Source: an uncultured Lachnoclostridium sp.
GTDB taxonomy: Bacteria; Bacillota; Clostridia; Lachnospirales; Lachnospiraceae
DNA length: 20,326 nucleotides
Assembly (NCBI GenBank): GCA_902464595.1
Contig: CABQJX010000043.1
Span: 1-20,326 of the forward strand
Direction: 5' to 3'
The notes under the pieces are model-generated. The model did no database searches, was not told the DNA's origin, and was given only the letters and a program-made list of their open reading frames with translations. Positions 1 to 7,328 of the stretch are shown piece by piece (position 1 is the first letter of the stretch; every line of letters begins with the position of its first letter). Position numbers and translations under genes: made by a program.

Positions 1-692
1 ACCAGCCCGGAGAGGAACTCTCACAGGAGCGGAAGAAATACGGCTTTATTGCAGTATCCAGCGGCCCGGGATTGGCAGATATTTTTAAGGGCATCGGCGC
101 TGACTGCCTGATCGAGGGCGGGCAGACCATGAATCCCAGCACGGAGGATATGCTGAATGCCATTGAAAAGGTGAATGCAGACCATATTTTTATCCTTCCA
201 AACAATAAAAATATCATCCTGGCAGCGAATCAGGCGGCAGCATTGACCGAGGACAAGAAGGTCATTGTGATTCCCTCTAAAACCGTTCCCCAGGGGATCA
301 CGGCTCTGATCAATTTCATGCCGGATCTGGAGCCGGAGGCAAACCTGGAAAATATGCTTCAGGAGATGGAACATGTAAAGACAGCCCAGATCACCTACGC
401 AGTCCGCACCACCAACATTGAGGGAACCGCCATCGAAGAAGGAGATGTAATGGCTCTGGGAGACAGCGGGATCCTGGCGGTAGGAAAATCGGTGGACGGA
501 GTGGCCTTAAAGACTCTGGAGGCGATGTTAGACGACAGCTGCGAGCTGGTGACGATCTATTACGGCTCCGATGTGTCTGAGACAGAAGCTGAGGCCTTCC
601 AAAGCCAGGCGTCAGACCGGTATCCAGACAAGGAGATCGATCTGCAGTATGGTGGCCAGCCTATTTACTATTACCTGATTTCAGCAGAATAA
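1..692 (+). CDS. fakA: FakA/YloV-type DAK2 protein, C-terminal part (5' truncated)
   Basis: The reading frame is open from position 3 to the TAA at 690-692, so about 229 C-terminal residues are visible and the start lies before the window. They include the block GGQTMNPSTEDML, followed by FILPNNKNIILAANQAA and VIPSKTVPQGITALINF. These are typical of the C-terminal region of YloV/FakA proteins, whose N-terminal DhaL (DAK2) kinase domain is outside the window. FakA is the ATP-dependent kinase subunit that phosphorylates fatty acids held by FakB (DegV) proteins, feeding exogenous fatty acids into phospholipid synthesis. YloV is found near recG in Bacillus, and recG lies 1.7 kb downstream here. 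The family call is confident. The fatty-acid kinase function is inferred from the family, since the catalytic domain is not seen. Confidence 0.9.
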   Translation, partial: QPGEELSQERKKYGFIAVSSGPGLADIFKGIGADCLIEGGQTMNPSTEDMLNAIEKVNADHIFILPNNKNIILAANQAAALTEDKKVIVIPSKTVPQGITALINFMPDLEPEANLENMLQEMEHVKTAQITYAVRTTNIEGTAIEEGDVMALGDSGILAVGKSVDGVALKTLEAMLDDSCELVTIYYGSDVSETEAEAFQSQASDRYPDKEIDLQYGGQPIYYYLISAE

Positions 693-752
693 GGGTGGGA
701 GAGTGAGGCAGGCTGGAAAGCAGGATTCTTTTTAGAAAAGGAGAAGAAGACG

Positions 753-1457
753 ATGAATGAAAACATGATGAGATCCTATGATGTCCAGGCGGCAGGGGAT
801 TCCCTGGGACGTTACACCGCCAAAACCTTTGGCTGGATGTTCCTTGGACTTATGGTTACCTTTGTAGTGGCAGTGGCTACTGTGTTCAGCGGGGCGATCT
901 TTGCCATTGCCTCTATTCCCTACTGGCCATTGGCTCTGGCAGCAGCGGAACTGTTTGTGGTAATCTTTTTAGGAGCCAGGCTGGAGCGCATGTCTGTAGG
1001 CATGGCCCGGTTTATGTTTTTTTTGTATTCAGGATTAAACGGCGTTGTATTCAGTGTGTATCTGATCGCCTTTGAGTTAGCAAGCCTGGGGCTTGTATTT
1101 GCCCTTACTTCCCTGTTCTTTGGCGTTATGGCTCTGATCGGATGGTTTGGGAATATTGATTTCTCAAGGCTCCGTCCTTTCATGATGGGCGGTTTGGTGT
1201 TCCTGTTCTTCTATTGGATCTTTGCTATGTTCATTGATCTGACCGCTTTTGAGACTACGATCTGTGCCATTGGTATTTTCCTGTTTTTAGTATTCACTGC
1301 TTACGATGTGAAGAAGATCCAGGCATTCCACGCTTATTACGGCCAGATGCCGGAGATGGCTGCAAAGGCTTCTATTTTCTCCGCATTACAACTGTATCTT
1401 GACTTTATTAACCTGTTTCTGTATATTGTCAGGATTGTGGGAAACAGAAGAGATTAA
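753..1457 (+). CDS. Bax inhibitor-1 / YetJ family membrane protein
   Basis: This 234-residue, very hydrophobic protein has about seven predicted membrane segments between residues 25 and 230. It carries the family's conserved acidic residues near the C-terminus: Asp185 in FTAYDVKKIQ and Asp217 in LQLYLDFINLF. In the Bacillus homologue YetJ, an aspartate pair in these helices forms a pH-sensitive latch in a calcium leak channel, so a cation-leak role is plausible but inferred. The ATG at 753 has a ribosome site (AAAAGGAG, about 737-744) at suitable spacing. The upstream gap is 60 bp with no clear promoter, so it may be co-transcribed with fakA. A terminator follows directly. It is not part of the usual yloV-recG order that I know. 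Confidence 0.88.
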   Translation: MNENMMRSYDVQAAGDSLGRYTAKTFGWMFLGLMVTFVVAVATVFSGAIFAIASIPYWPLALAAAELFVVIFLGARLERMSVGMARFMFFLYSGLNGVVFSVYLIAFELASLGLVFALTSLFFGVMALIGWFGNIDFSRLRPFMMGGLVFLFFYWIFAMFIDLTAFETTICAIGIFLFLVFTAYDVKKIQAFHAYYGQMPEMAAKASIFSALQLYLDFINLFLYIVRIVGNRRD

Positions 1458-1469
1458 AACAGCAAACGC

Positions 1470-1500
1470 AGCTGCCGGCCCTTGAGGCTGGCAGCTTTTG
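1470..1500 (+). terminator. Rho-independent terminator after the BI-1 gene
   Basis: An 11-bp stem, AGCTGCCGGCC (1470-1480) with GGCTGGCAGCT (1486-1496), closes a 5-nt loop and contains one G-T wobble. A short T run follows. It begins 12 nt after the BI-1 stop codon and separates that gene from the ROK-recG unit. Confidence 0.8.
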
Positions 1501-1563
1501 TGGATTTTAAAGCCAGACCGGGCAAAAAACGTTTGAAGACAAGTGAGAAGGAGGAAGAAACAT

Positions 1564-2436
1564 ATGTTGATCGGAGCATTGGAGGCAGGCGGAACAAAAA
1601 TGGTGTGCGCTGTGGGAAAAGAGGATGGTTCCATTCTGGATCAGATTTCGATTCCCACCAGAGGGCCAGAGGAGACGCTGGCTGATATTATAGGGTATTT
1701 TAAGGATAAGGACATCAGCGCCTTGGGAGTAGCTTCCTTCGGCCCAGTGGATGTGAAGCCTTTTTCCCCTACTTACGGATTCATTTTAGATACACCGAAA
1801 TTGGCCTGGCGGCATAAAGATATATTGAGCCCTCTGAAAGAAGCCTTAAAGGTTCCGATGAAGCTGGATACAGATGTAAACGGTTCCTGTCTTGGCGAGG
1901 TTACATACGGATGTGCAAAGGGGCTGGACTGTGTGATCTATATTACGGTGGGAACCGGTGTGGGAGTGGGAGCCTATGTCAATGGCAGCCTGCTTCACGG
2001 AATGCTCCACCCGGAGGGAGGGCATATCCTTCTGCAGCGCCATGAAAAGGACGAGAAGGGAGGAATCTGCCCTTATCATCCTAATTGTTTGGAAGGATTT
2101 GCCTCTGGCCCTTCCATTGAAGCAAGATGGGGAGCAAAAGCAGATAAACTGGCAGACCGTTTGGAAGTATGGGAAATGGAAAGTTATTATATTGCCCAGG
2201 CTCTGGTGAACTACATTATGATGCTGTCGCCCCAGAAGATCATCCTGGGAGGAGGTGTGATGCACCAGCCTCAGCTGTTCCCTCTGATCCGGGCTAAGGT
2301 AAAGGAGCTGGTGGGAGGCTATATCAAAACACGAGAGATGGAGGATCTGGATCACTACATTGTTCCCGCCTCTCTTCACGATGACCAGGGGATCATGGGC
2401 TGTATCAAGCTGGGGCTGGAAGCCCTGGAGGAATAA
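1564..2436 (+). CDS. ROK family sugar kinase, probable fructokinase
   Basis: This is a 290-residue ROK kinase that closely resembles the Bacillus YdhR/GmuE fructokinase as I remember it. Visible motifs are the N-terminal phosphate-binding EAGGTK (7-12), the catalytic aspartate in LDTDVN (Asp104), the second phosphate loop TVGTGVGVG (128-136), the zinc-site region with EGGH (151-154) and CPYHPNC (169-175), and ILGGGV near residue 225. The expected reaction is ATP-dependent phosphorylation of fructose to fructose-6-phosphate. Fructose as substrate is inferred from the YdhR likeness; a related hexose is possible. I chose ATG 1564 because AAGGAGG (1548-1554) sits at good spacing before it. An in-frame GTG at 1543 would place that ribosome site inside the gene. 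Its last codons carry the recG ribosome site, so the two genes are probably translated together. Confidence 0.88.
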   Translation: MLIGALEAGGTKMVCAVGKEDGSILDQISIPTRGPEETLADIIGYFKDKDISALGVASFGPVDVKPFSPTYGFILDTPKLAWRHKDILSPLKEALKVPMKLDTDVNGSCLGEVTYGCAKGLDCVIYITVGTGVGVGAYVNGSLLHGMLHPEGGHILLQRHEKDEKGGICPYHPNCLEGFASGPSIEARWGAKADKLADRLEVWEMESYYIAQALVNYIMMLSPQKIILGGGVMHQPQLFPLIRAKVKELVGGYIKTREMEDLDHYIVPASLHDDQGIMGCIKLGLEALEE

Positions 2437-2440
2437 GGGT

Positions 2441-4498
2441 ATGGCTAACAGGGAGCCTGTTGATTCTCTCAAGGGCATTGGGGAGAAAACAGGAAAGCTC
2501 TTTGAAAAATTAGGCGTTTTTACTGTAGACGACCTGCTGTCCTATTATCCCAGGGCCTACGATCCCTATGATGAGCCGGTTTCCATAGGCCAGTTAAGGG
2601 AAGGGGAGATGGGAGCGGTGAGAGCAATCCTTCAAAAGCCTGCTGATCTTCTTAGGATCGGGAAAATGCAGATGGTCAGCGTTTCCCTTAAGGATCTGAC
2701 CGGTTCCCTTCAGGCAGCTTGGTACAATATGCCTTACATGCGGGCCAACTTAAAGACAGGGACTCCCTATGTGTTTCGTGGCAGGGTGGCCAGAAAGAGG
2801 GGAAGGCTGGTGATGGAGCAGCCTGAGGTTTTTGGGGCAGAGGATTATGAAGCCCTGTCCGGCTCTATGCAGCCTATTTACGGCCAGACAAGAGGGCTTG
2901 GCAATAAGGCGATCGTCCGGGCCCAGAGGGAGGCTCTCAAGGTGCGGCGTATGGAGCGGGAGTATATGCCAGGGGAAATACGCCGCCGCTATGAGCTGTC
3001 AGAGATCAACTATGCTATGGAGCACATCCATTTCCCCGCAGACCGTGCGGAACTTTTATTTGCCAGAAAGCGGTTGGTTTTTGACGAGTTTTTTATGTTT
3101 CTGACCGGGGTCAGGCGTTTAAAAGAGCATCGGAAGGATAAGCCGTCTTCCTGGGTGATACGAAGAAGCGTCAGAGGCAGCGCATTTCGGGAGGGGCTTC
3201 CCTACGGCCTTACCGGAGCCCAGGAAAGAGCTTTGGAGGAAATATACAAGGATCTGGAAAGCGGCCGGGTGATGAACCGGCTGATCCAGGGAGATGTGGG
3301 ATCGGGAAAGACCATTATTGCAGTGCTGGCCCTTTTGGAAACAGCTTTAAGCGGGTATCAGGGGGCTCTTATGGTTCCCACAGAGGTTCTGGCAAAACAG
3401 CATTACGAGTCGATCAAGGAGCTGTTTGAGAGCCAGGGCATGGAAATCCGTCCGATTCTTGTCACTGGCTCCATGACAGCGAAGGAGAAGCGGGAGGCAT
3501 ACGAGGCCATTGCTTCCCATAAGGCAGATATTATTATCGGCACTCATGCTCTGATCCAGGAAAAGGTGGTTTATGACAAGCTGGCTCTGGTGATCACAGA
3601 TGAGCAGCACCGCTTTGGAGTGGGGCAGAGGGAACTTCTGGGAAGCAAAGGGGACAGTCCTCATGTACTGGTCATGAGCGCTACCCCGATTCCGCGTACG
3701 CTGGCGATTATCCTTTACGGCGATCTGGATATATCCGTGATCGATGAGCTTCCAGCGGGCCGTCAGGCCATCAAAAACTGTGTGGTTGGGCCGGATTACC
3801 GGCCAAAGGCATACCATTTCATTGAGGGACAGATTGAGAAGGGGCATCAGGCTTATGTTATCTGTCCCATGGTGGAGGACAGCGAGATGATCCAGGCGGA
3901 AAATGTGCTGGACTATTCAAAGATCTTGAAAAAAGCGCTCTCCCCTTCCATTACGGTGGAGTATCTTCACGGAAAGATGAAGGGGAAGGAAAAGAACCGG
4001 ATTATGGAGCGGTTTTCATCAGGGGAGATACAGGTTCTGGTGTCCACTACGGTGATTGAGGTGGGGGTCAATGTGCCAAATGCCACGGTCATGATGATCG
4101 AGAATGCAGAGCGTTTCGGCCTGGCTCAGCTTCATCAGCTCAGAGGCCGGGTGGGACGGGGGAAATCCCAGTCCTATTGTATTATGGTCAATTGTTCCAA
4201 GGATGATGGGGCTGGAAAACGGCTGGAGATCATGAACCGCTCCAACGACGGTTTTTATATTGCCTCGGAGGATTTGAAGCTTCGCGGGCCAGGGGATCTT
4301 TTTGGCCTCCGCCAGAGCGGTGACCTGGAATTTAAGCTGGGGGATATTTTTACAGATGCCAGCCTGTTAAAGCAGGTGTCAGAGGAGGTGGAGCGTCTGC
4401 TCAAACAGGATCCAGGGCTTGAAGGGGAGGAACATCGGCTGTTAAAGGAAAAGATCGATCAGTATTTAGGAAATCGATATGATGGGCTGAGTTTATAG
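2441..4498 (+). CDS. recG: ATP-dependent DNA helicase RecG
   Basis: RecG (685 residues, normal length) remodels stalled replication forks and branch-migrates Holliday junctions. The N-terminal wedge/OB region (about 1-200) starts with SLKGIGEKTGKLFEKLG. The helicase core follows: Walker A GDVGSGKT (284-291), the DEAD-box variant DEQH (387-390), MSATPIPRTLA, TTVIEVGVNVPNAT and QLRGRVGRG. The C-terminus has the RecG-typical SEDLKLRGPGDLFGLRQSG. ATG 2441 is preferred because GGAGG (2427-2431), overlapping the end of the ROK gene, is its ribosome site. The frame is also open upstream inside that gene, but no good start is there. The stop is 21 nt before the nitroreductase ATG, so an ROK-recG-nitroreductase operon is likely. 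Confidence 0.97.
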   Translation: MANREPVDSLKGIGEKTGKLFEKLGVFTVDDLLSYYPRAYDPYDEPVSIGQLREGEMGAVRAILQKPADLLRIGKMQMVSVSLKDLTGSLQAAWYNMPYMRANLKTGTPYVFRGRVARKRGRLVMEQPEVFGAEDYEALSGSMQPIYGQTRGLGNKAIVRAQREALKVRRMEREYMPGEIRRRYELSEINYAMEHIHFPADRAELLFARKRLVFDEFFMFLTGVRRLKEHRKDKPSSWVIRRSVRGSAFREGLPYGLTGAQERALEEIYKDLESGRVMNRLIQGDVGSGKTIIAVLALLETALSGYQGALMVPTEVLAKQHYESIKELFESQGMEIRPILVTGSMTAKEKREAYEAIASHKADIIIGTHALIQEKVVYDKLALVITDEQHRFGVGQRELLGSKGDSPHVLVMSATPIPRTLAIILYGDLDISVIDELPAGRQAIKNCVVGPDYRPKAYHFIEGQIEKGHQAYVICPMVEDSEMIQAENVLDYSKILKKALSPSITVEYLHGKMKGKEKNRIMERFSSGEIQVLVSTTVIEVGVNVPNATVMMIENAERFGLAQLHQLRGRVGRGKSQSYCIMVNCSKDDGAGKRLEIMNRSNDGFYIASEDLKLRGPGDLFGLRQSGDLEFKLGDIFTDASLLKQVSEEVERLLKQDPGLEGEEHRLLKEKIDQYLGNRYDGLSL

Positions 4499-4519
4499 GT
4501 GAAAGAAAGGGGAATCATT

Positions 4520-5035
4520 ATGAATGAGACATTAAATACGATTTTAACAAGAAGGAGTACCAGAAAGTTTGCTGATAAGGGGATCAGCCGCGAGGATATG
4601 GAGCTGATCGTACAGGCAGGGCTTCATGCGCCCAGTGGTATGGGACGTCAGACATGGCAGTTTACGGTGGTACAGAACCAGGAGATGATTCGGCGCTTGG
4701 CTGGGGCGGTTGAAGCTGTATTAGACCGTCCGGGGTACGATATGTATAAGCCTCAGGCCCTTATCATTCCTTCCAATGAGGAGAACAGCCCTTGGGGAAG
4801 GGATGACAATGCCTGCGCGATGGAAAATATATTCCTGGCAGCTCATTCCCTGGGGATCGGCTCTGTATGGATCAACCAGCTTTGCGGAATCTGTCATGAA
4901 CCAAAAATCCGGGAGATCTTGACCGAACTTGGGATCCCTGGGGATCATGTTGTCTACGGCTTGGCAGCATTGGGTTATGCGGAGGATGAAAAGACGCCAA
5001 AGGCCCGGACTGGAAAAGTGGTGTATGTAGAATAG
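4520..5035 (+). CDS. Nitroreductase family FMN oxidoreductase
   Basis: This 171-residue protein belongs to the small nitroreductase family. It has the N-terminal FMN phosphate-contact motif RRSTRKF (11-17), then APSGMGRQTWQF (37-48), and the helix DNACAMENIFLAAHSLGIGS followed by VWINQL, all typical of the fold. These enzymes act as FMN-containing NAD(P)H-dependent reductases of quinones, nitro compounds or flavins; the physiological substrate cannot be read from sequence. I chose ATG 4520 because AAAGGGG (about 4506-4512) lies 7 nt upstream. The GTG at 4499, touching the recG stop, has no comparable ribosome site. It is the last gene before a strong bidirectional terminator. Confidence 0.88.
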   Translation: MNETLNTILTRRSTRKFADKGISREDMELIVQAGLHAPSGMGRQTWQFTVVQNQEMIRRLAGAVEAVLDRPGYDMYKPQALIIPSNEENSPWGRDDNACAMENIFLAAHSLGIGSVWINQLCGICHEPKIREILTELGIPGDHVVYGLAALGYAEDEKTPKARTGKVVYVE

Positions 5036-5060
5036 CTTGCCAGAGAACGATAACAAAAAA

Positions 5061-5115
5061 GAGGATGCTGATCTTCACAGAAAGCTGTGAGGAAGTCAGC
5101 ACCCTCCTTTTCTTG
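5061..5115. terminator. Bidirectional terminator between nitroreductase and SASP genes
   Basis: A long imperfect stem pairs 5061-5080 (GAGG, GCTGA, TTCACAG) with 5085-5106 (CTGTGA, GTCAGC, CCTC) around an AAAG loop. CTTTTCTTGTCTTTT follows on the plus strand. The A-rich run before the stem (5053-5060) gives a T run on the minus strand, so it should stop both converging transcripts. A second AT-rich inverted repeat, AAAAGCTT (5122-5129) with AAGCTTTT (5139-5146), lies nearer the SASP stop. Confidence 0.82.
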
Positions 5116-5161
5116 TCTTTTAAAAGCTTATTTTCTAAAAGCTTTTCTCAGGCAGCCAGAT

Positions 5162-5365
5162 TTATTTGCCGGCCATCTGGCGCTCCTGGGCCTCGATCAT
5201 CTTCTTTACCATATATCCGCCTACAGAACCGTTCTGTGCGGAAGTCAGGTTGCCGTTGTATCCATTGCTTAACGGTACGCCGATCTCGTTGGCTACCTCC
5301 ATTTTAAATTTGTCCATTGCTTCCTTTGCCTCTGGTACGTTTGTTTTGTTAGAATTGTTAGACAT
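5162..5365 (-). CDS. Small acid-soluble spore protein, alpha/beta type
   Basis: This 67-residue protein has both signature blocks of alpha/beta-type SASPs. They are the germination-protease recognition region KMEVANEIGV (cleavage expected after the Glu) and the DNA-binding C-terminal block NGSVGGYMVKKMIEAQ. In the family, these proteins coat forespore DNA, protect it from UV and heat, and are later degraded as an amino acid source at germination. The ATG at 5363-5365 has a strong minus-strand AAGGAGGCG ribosome site ending about 8 nt upstream. Expression in the forespore under sigma-G is expected, and a candidate signal lies upstream. The gene converges on the nitroreductase gene and diverges from rsmD. 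It shows that the host forms spores. Confidence 0.95.
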   Translation of the reverse strand: MSNNSNKTNVPEAKEAMDKFKMEVANEIGVPLSNGYNGNLTSAQNGSVGGYMVKKMIEAQERQMAGK

Positions 5366-5438
5366 ATTAAAACGCCTCCTTCATATTTGATTTGCCATGT
5401 GTGTTGTGTGTGTCATGGCTTGTTGTGTGTTACAATCC

Positions 5439-5467
5439 TATTATGTGAGGATTGAAAAATAATAAAC
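5439..5467 (-). promoter_or_regulatory. Candidate sigma-G promoter of the SASP gene
   Basis: On the minus strand, CATAATA (5439-5445) fits the sigma-G -10 pattern CATNNTA. GTTTA (5463-5467) is a partial match to its -35, with 17 bp between. The leader to the SASP start would be about 70 nt. An inverted repeat, CAATCCT (5433-5439) with AGGATTG (5448-5454), encloses the -10. The assignment rests on a short motif and on gene identity. Confidence 0.4.
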
Positions 5468-5541
5468 TAGAAGCTTCTGCGTATTTTGGTTAAAATTAGT
5501 AAAGAGAAATCATCAAACACAAAGTTTAAGCGAAAAAGTTC

Positions 5542-5570
5542 TTGTATATCTGAAAATTTCATATTATACT
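5542..5570 (+). promoter_or_regulatory. Sigma-A promoter of the rsmD-coaD operon
   Basis: TTGTAT (5542-5547) and TATACT (5565-5570) are separated by exactly 17 bp, a good vegetative promoter. The predicted transcript starts near 5577. Its short leader contains a small hairpin, CCGC-TGTTAG-GCGG (about 5587-5600), before the rsmD ribosome site. Confidence 0.75.
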
Positions 5571-5623
5571 TGTTTGGTATAAAAAGCCGCTGTTAGGCGG
5601 TATTTAAGGAAGTGAGAGAAAGA

Positions 5624-6184
5624 ATGAGAGTAATTGCAGGCAGCGCCAGGAGACTGCTTTTAAAAACCATAGAAGGATTGGATACCAGGCCCACTACGGA
5701 CCGGATCAAAGAAACTTTATTTAATATGCTTCAGCCGGATATACCGGACTGTCTGTTTCTGGATCTGTTTTCAGGAAGCGGAGCGATTGGGATTGAAGCG
5801 CTCAGCAGAGGAGCTTCTCTGGCGGTGATGATCGAGAATAATCCAAAGGCGCTGGAGTGTATAAGGGAAAATCTGGCAAGAACCCATTTAGAGGACAACG
5901 CCATGGTCATGGGCTGTGATGTGATGACTGGTTTAAAACGCTTAGAGGGCAGAAATTATCGTTTCGATCTTATTTTTATGGATCCGCCCTATGGGCATGG
6001 CCATGAACGGGCTGTTTTAGAGTATTTATCCCATTCTCCTATGGCCACAGAGGACACTCTGGCTGTGGTGGAGGCCTCCAAGGATACGGAGTTTGACTGG
6101 CTTATGGAGGCTGGCTGGTATGTGGTAAAGACAAAAGAATATAAGACGAACAAACATGTATTTGTCAAGAAGGAGAGCCGATGA
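5624..6184 (+). CDS. rsmD: 16S rRNA (guanine966-N2)-methyltransferase RsmD
   Basis: This 186-residue methyltransferase starts with the family hallmark MRVIAGSARR. It has the S-adenosylmethionine loop DLFSGSGAIGIEAL (about 47-60) and the catalytic DPPY (120-123) of N2-guanine methyltransferases. It is expected to methylate G966 of 16S rRNA on the assembling 30S subunit. I chose ATG 5624 over the GTG at 5612 because homologues begin MRVIAG, and because the GTG would lie almost on top of the AAGGA ribosome site (5606-5610). Its TGA overlaps the coaD ATG by 4 nt (ATGA), which indicates translational coupling. The rsmD-coaD pair is conserved across Firmicutes and Actinobacteria. Confidence 0.95.
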   Translation: MRVIAGSARRLLLKTIEGLDTRPTTDRIKETLFNMLQPDIPDCLFLDLFSGSGAIGIEALSRGASLAVMIENNPKALECIRENLARTHLEDNAMVMGCDVMTGLKRLEGRNYRFDLIFMDPPYGHGHERAVLEYLSHSPMATEDTLAVVEASKDTEFDWLMEAGWYVVKTKEYKTNKHVFVKKESR

Positions 6185-6675
6185 AGACAGCAGTATACCC
6201 AGGAAGCTTTGACCCAGTGACGTTGGGCCATTACGATATTATTGAGCGCACGTCTAAGATGGCGGATCGGGTGATCATCGGCGTGCTGAACAATCAGGCA
6301 AAATCACCGTTGTTTTCTGCCCAGGAACGTGTTAATATGTTAAAAGAGGTAACGGCTTCCCTTTCCAATGTGGAGGTTCAGTCTTTTGACGGGCTGCTGA
6401 TCGATTTTGTCCGGGAAAACCATGCGGACGTAGTGGTCAGAGGCCTTCGGGCGATCACGGACTTTGAGTATGAGCTCCAGATGGCGCAGACCAACCGCGT
6501 CATTGCCCCTGAGATTGACACTGTGTTTTTAACTACCAATTTACGGTATTCTTATCTGAGCTCCAGCATTGTAAAAGAGATCGCAGCATACCAGGGGGAT
6601 ATAAGCGCTTTTGTGCACCCGTTTATTGCAGACCGGGTGAAGGAGAAGCTTGAGGAGAGGAGACGGTTAAAATGA
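6181..6675 (+). CDS. coaD: Phosphopantetheine adenylyltransferase
   Basis: CoaD transfers AMP from ATP to 4'-phosphopantetheine, the penultimate step of coenzyme A synthesis. The protein is 164 residues, the usual length. It starts MKTAVYPGSFDP, with the nucleotidyltransferase motif TLGH (14-17), RGLRAITDFEYE in the middle and the SSSIVKE block near the C-terminus. The ribosome site AAGGAG (6170-6175) lies inside rsmD, and the start overlaps the rsmD stop. The stop in turn overlaps the next gene's ATG, again as ATGA, so the three genes form one tightly coupled operon. Confidence 0.97.
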   Translation: MKTAVYPGSFDPVTLGHYDIIERTSKMADRVIIGVLNNQAKSPLFSAQERVNMLKEVTASLSNVEVQSFDGLLIDFVRENHADVVVRGLRAITDFEYELQMAQTNRVIAPEIDTVFLTTNLRYSYLSSSIVKEIAAYQGDISAFVHPFIADRVKEKLEERRRLK

Positions 6676-7307
6676 TGAGCAGGATTGAGCAGTTGATCAG
6701 TGAGATTGAGGAATATATAGACAGCTGTAAGTTTCAGGCATTGTCCAACAGCAAGATCATTGTAAATAAGGAGGAACTGGAGGAGCTTTTAGTGGAGCTC
6801 CGACTGAGGATCCCCGATGAGATCAAGAAATATCAGAAGATCATCAGCCAGCAGGAGACCATTTTAAATGAAGCCCAGTTCCAGGCAGATGCCATGATGG
6901 AGGATGCTAAGAGACAGGCAGATTCAATGGTAGCCCAGGCCAGCGAGCAGACAACAGAGATGATCAATGAGCATGAGATCATGCAGCGGGCTTATGCCCA
7001 CGCCAACGAGGTGGTAGAGCAGGCCAATATCCAGGCTCAGGCCATTGTCGATGCAGCCGTAAACGATGCCAACAATATACGCCAGGGCTCGATCCAGTAT
7101 ACAGATGATATGCTGCGCAGCCTTCAGACGATCATCAACCATACGATGGAGGGGGCAAAGGGACGGTTTGATTCGTTTATGTCCTCCATGCAGTCCAGTT
7201 ATGATATTGTTTCCTCCAACCGCAAGGAGCTGTCCGGCGGGATCGTAAGGCAGGAGGAACCGGAAGCCGCTGCTTCAGGGGAGCCTCAGGAGGAACAGGA
7301 GCAGTAA
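6672..7307 (+). CDS. SepIVA/DivIVA-like coiled-coil protein
   Basis: This 211-residue protein is almost wholly helical, with no signal peptide or membrane segment. Residues 33-65 (NKEELEELL, then IPDEIKKYQKIISQQE) precede a long Ala/Gln/Glu-rich coiled coil (about 66-140, with repeated AQ, QAD and EDAK units). A conserved-looking tail, SIQYTDDMLRSLQTIINHT, ends near 160, and the last 20 residues are acidic and probably disordered. The order of blocks matches my memory of actinobacterial SepIVA, a DivIVA-domain septation factor. Annotation pipelines may label such proteins ATPase or V-type ATPase subunit because of the coiled coil, but I see no nucleotide-binding motif. It is coupled to coaD by an ATGA overlap. 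A role in division or envelope synthesis is inference. A terminator lies about 95 nt past its stop. Confidence 0.72.
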   Translation: MMSRIEQLISEIEEYIDSCKFQALSNSKIIVNKEELEELLVELRLRIPDEIKKYQKIISQQETILNEAQFQADAMMEDAKRQADSMVAQASEQTTEMINEHEIMQRAYAHANEVVEQANIQAQAIVDAAVNDANNIRQGSIQYTDDMLRSLQTIINHTMEGAKGRFDSFMSSMQSSYDIVSSNRKELSGGIVRQEEPEAAASGEPQEEQEQ

Positions 7308-7328
7308 CGGGATCAGGAAGCCTAGAAC

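Noticed and set aside
1846..2478. A 210-codon minus-strand frame opposite the ROK kinase gene
   Set aside because: It covers conserved ROK coding sequence and shows no ribosome site or domain that I can recognise.
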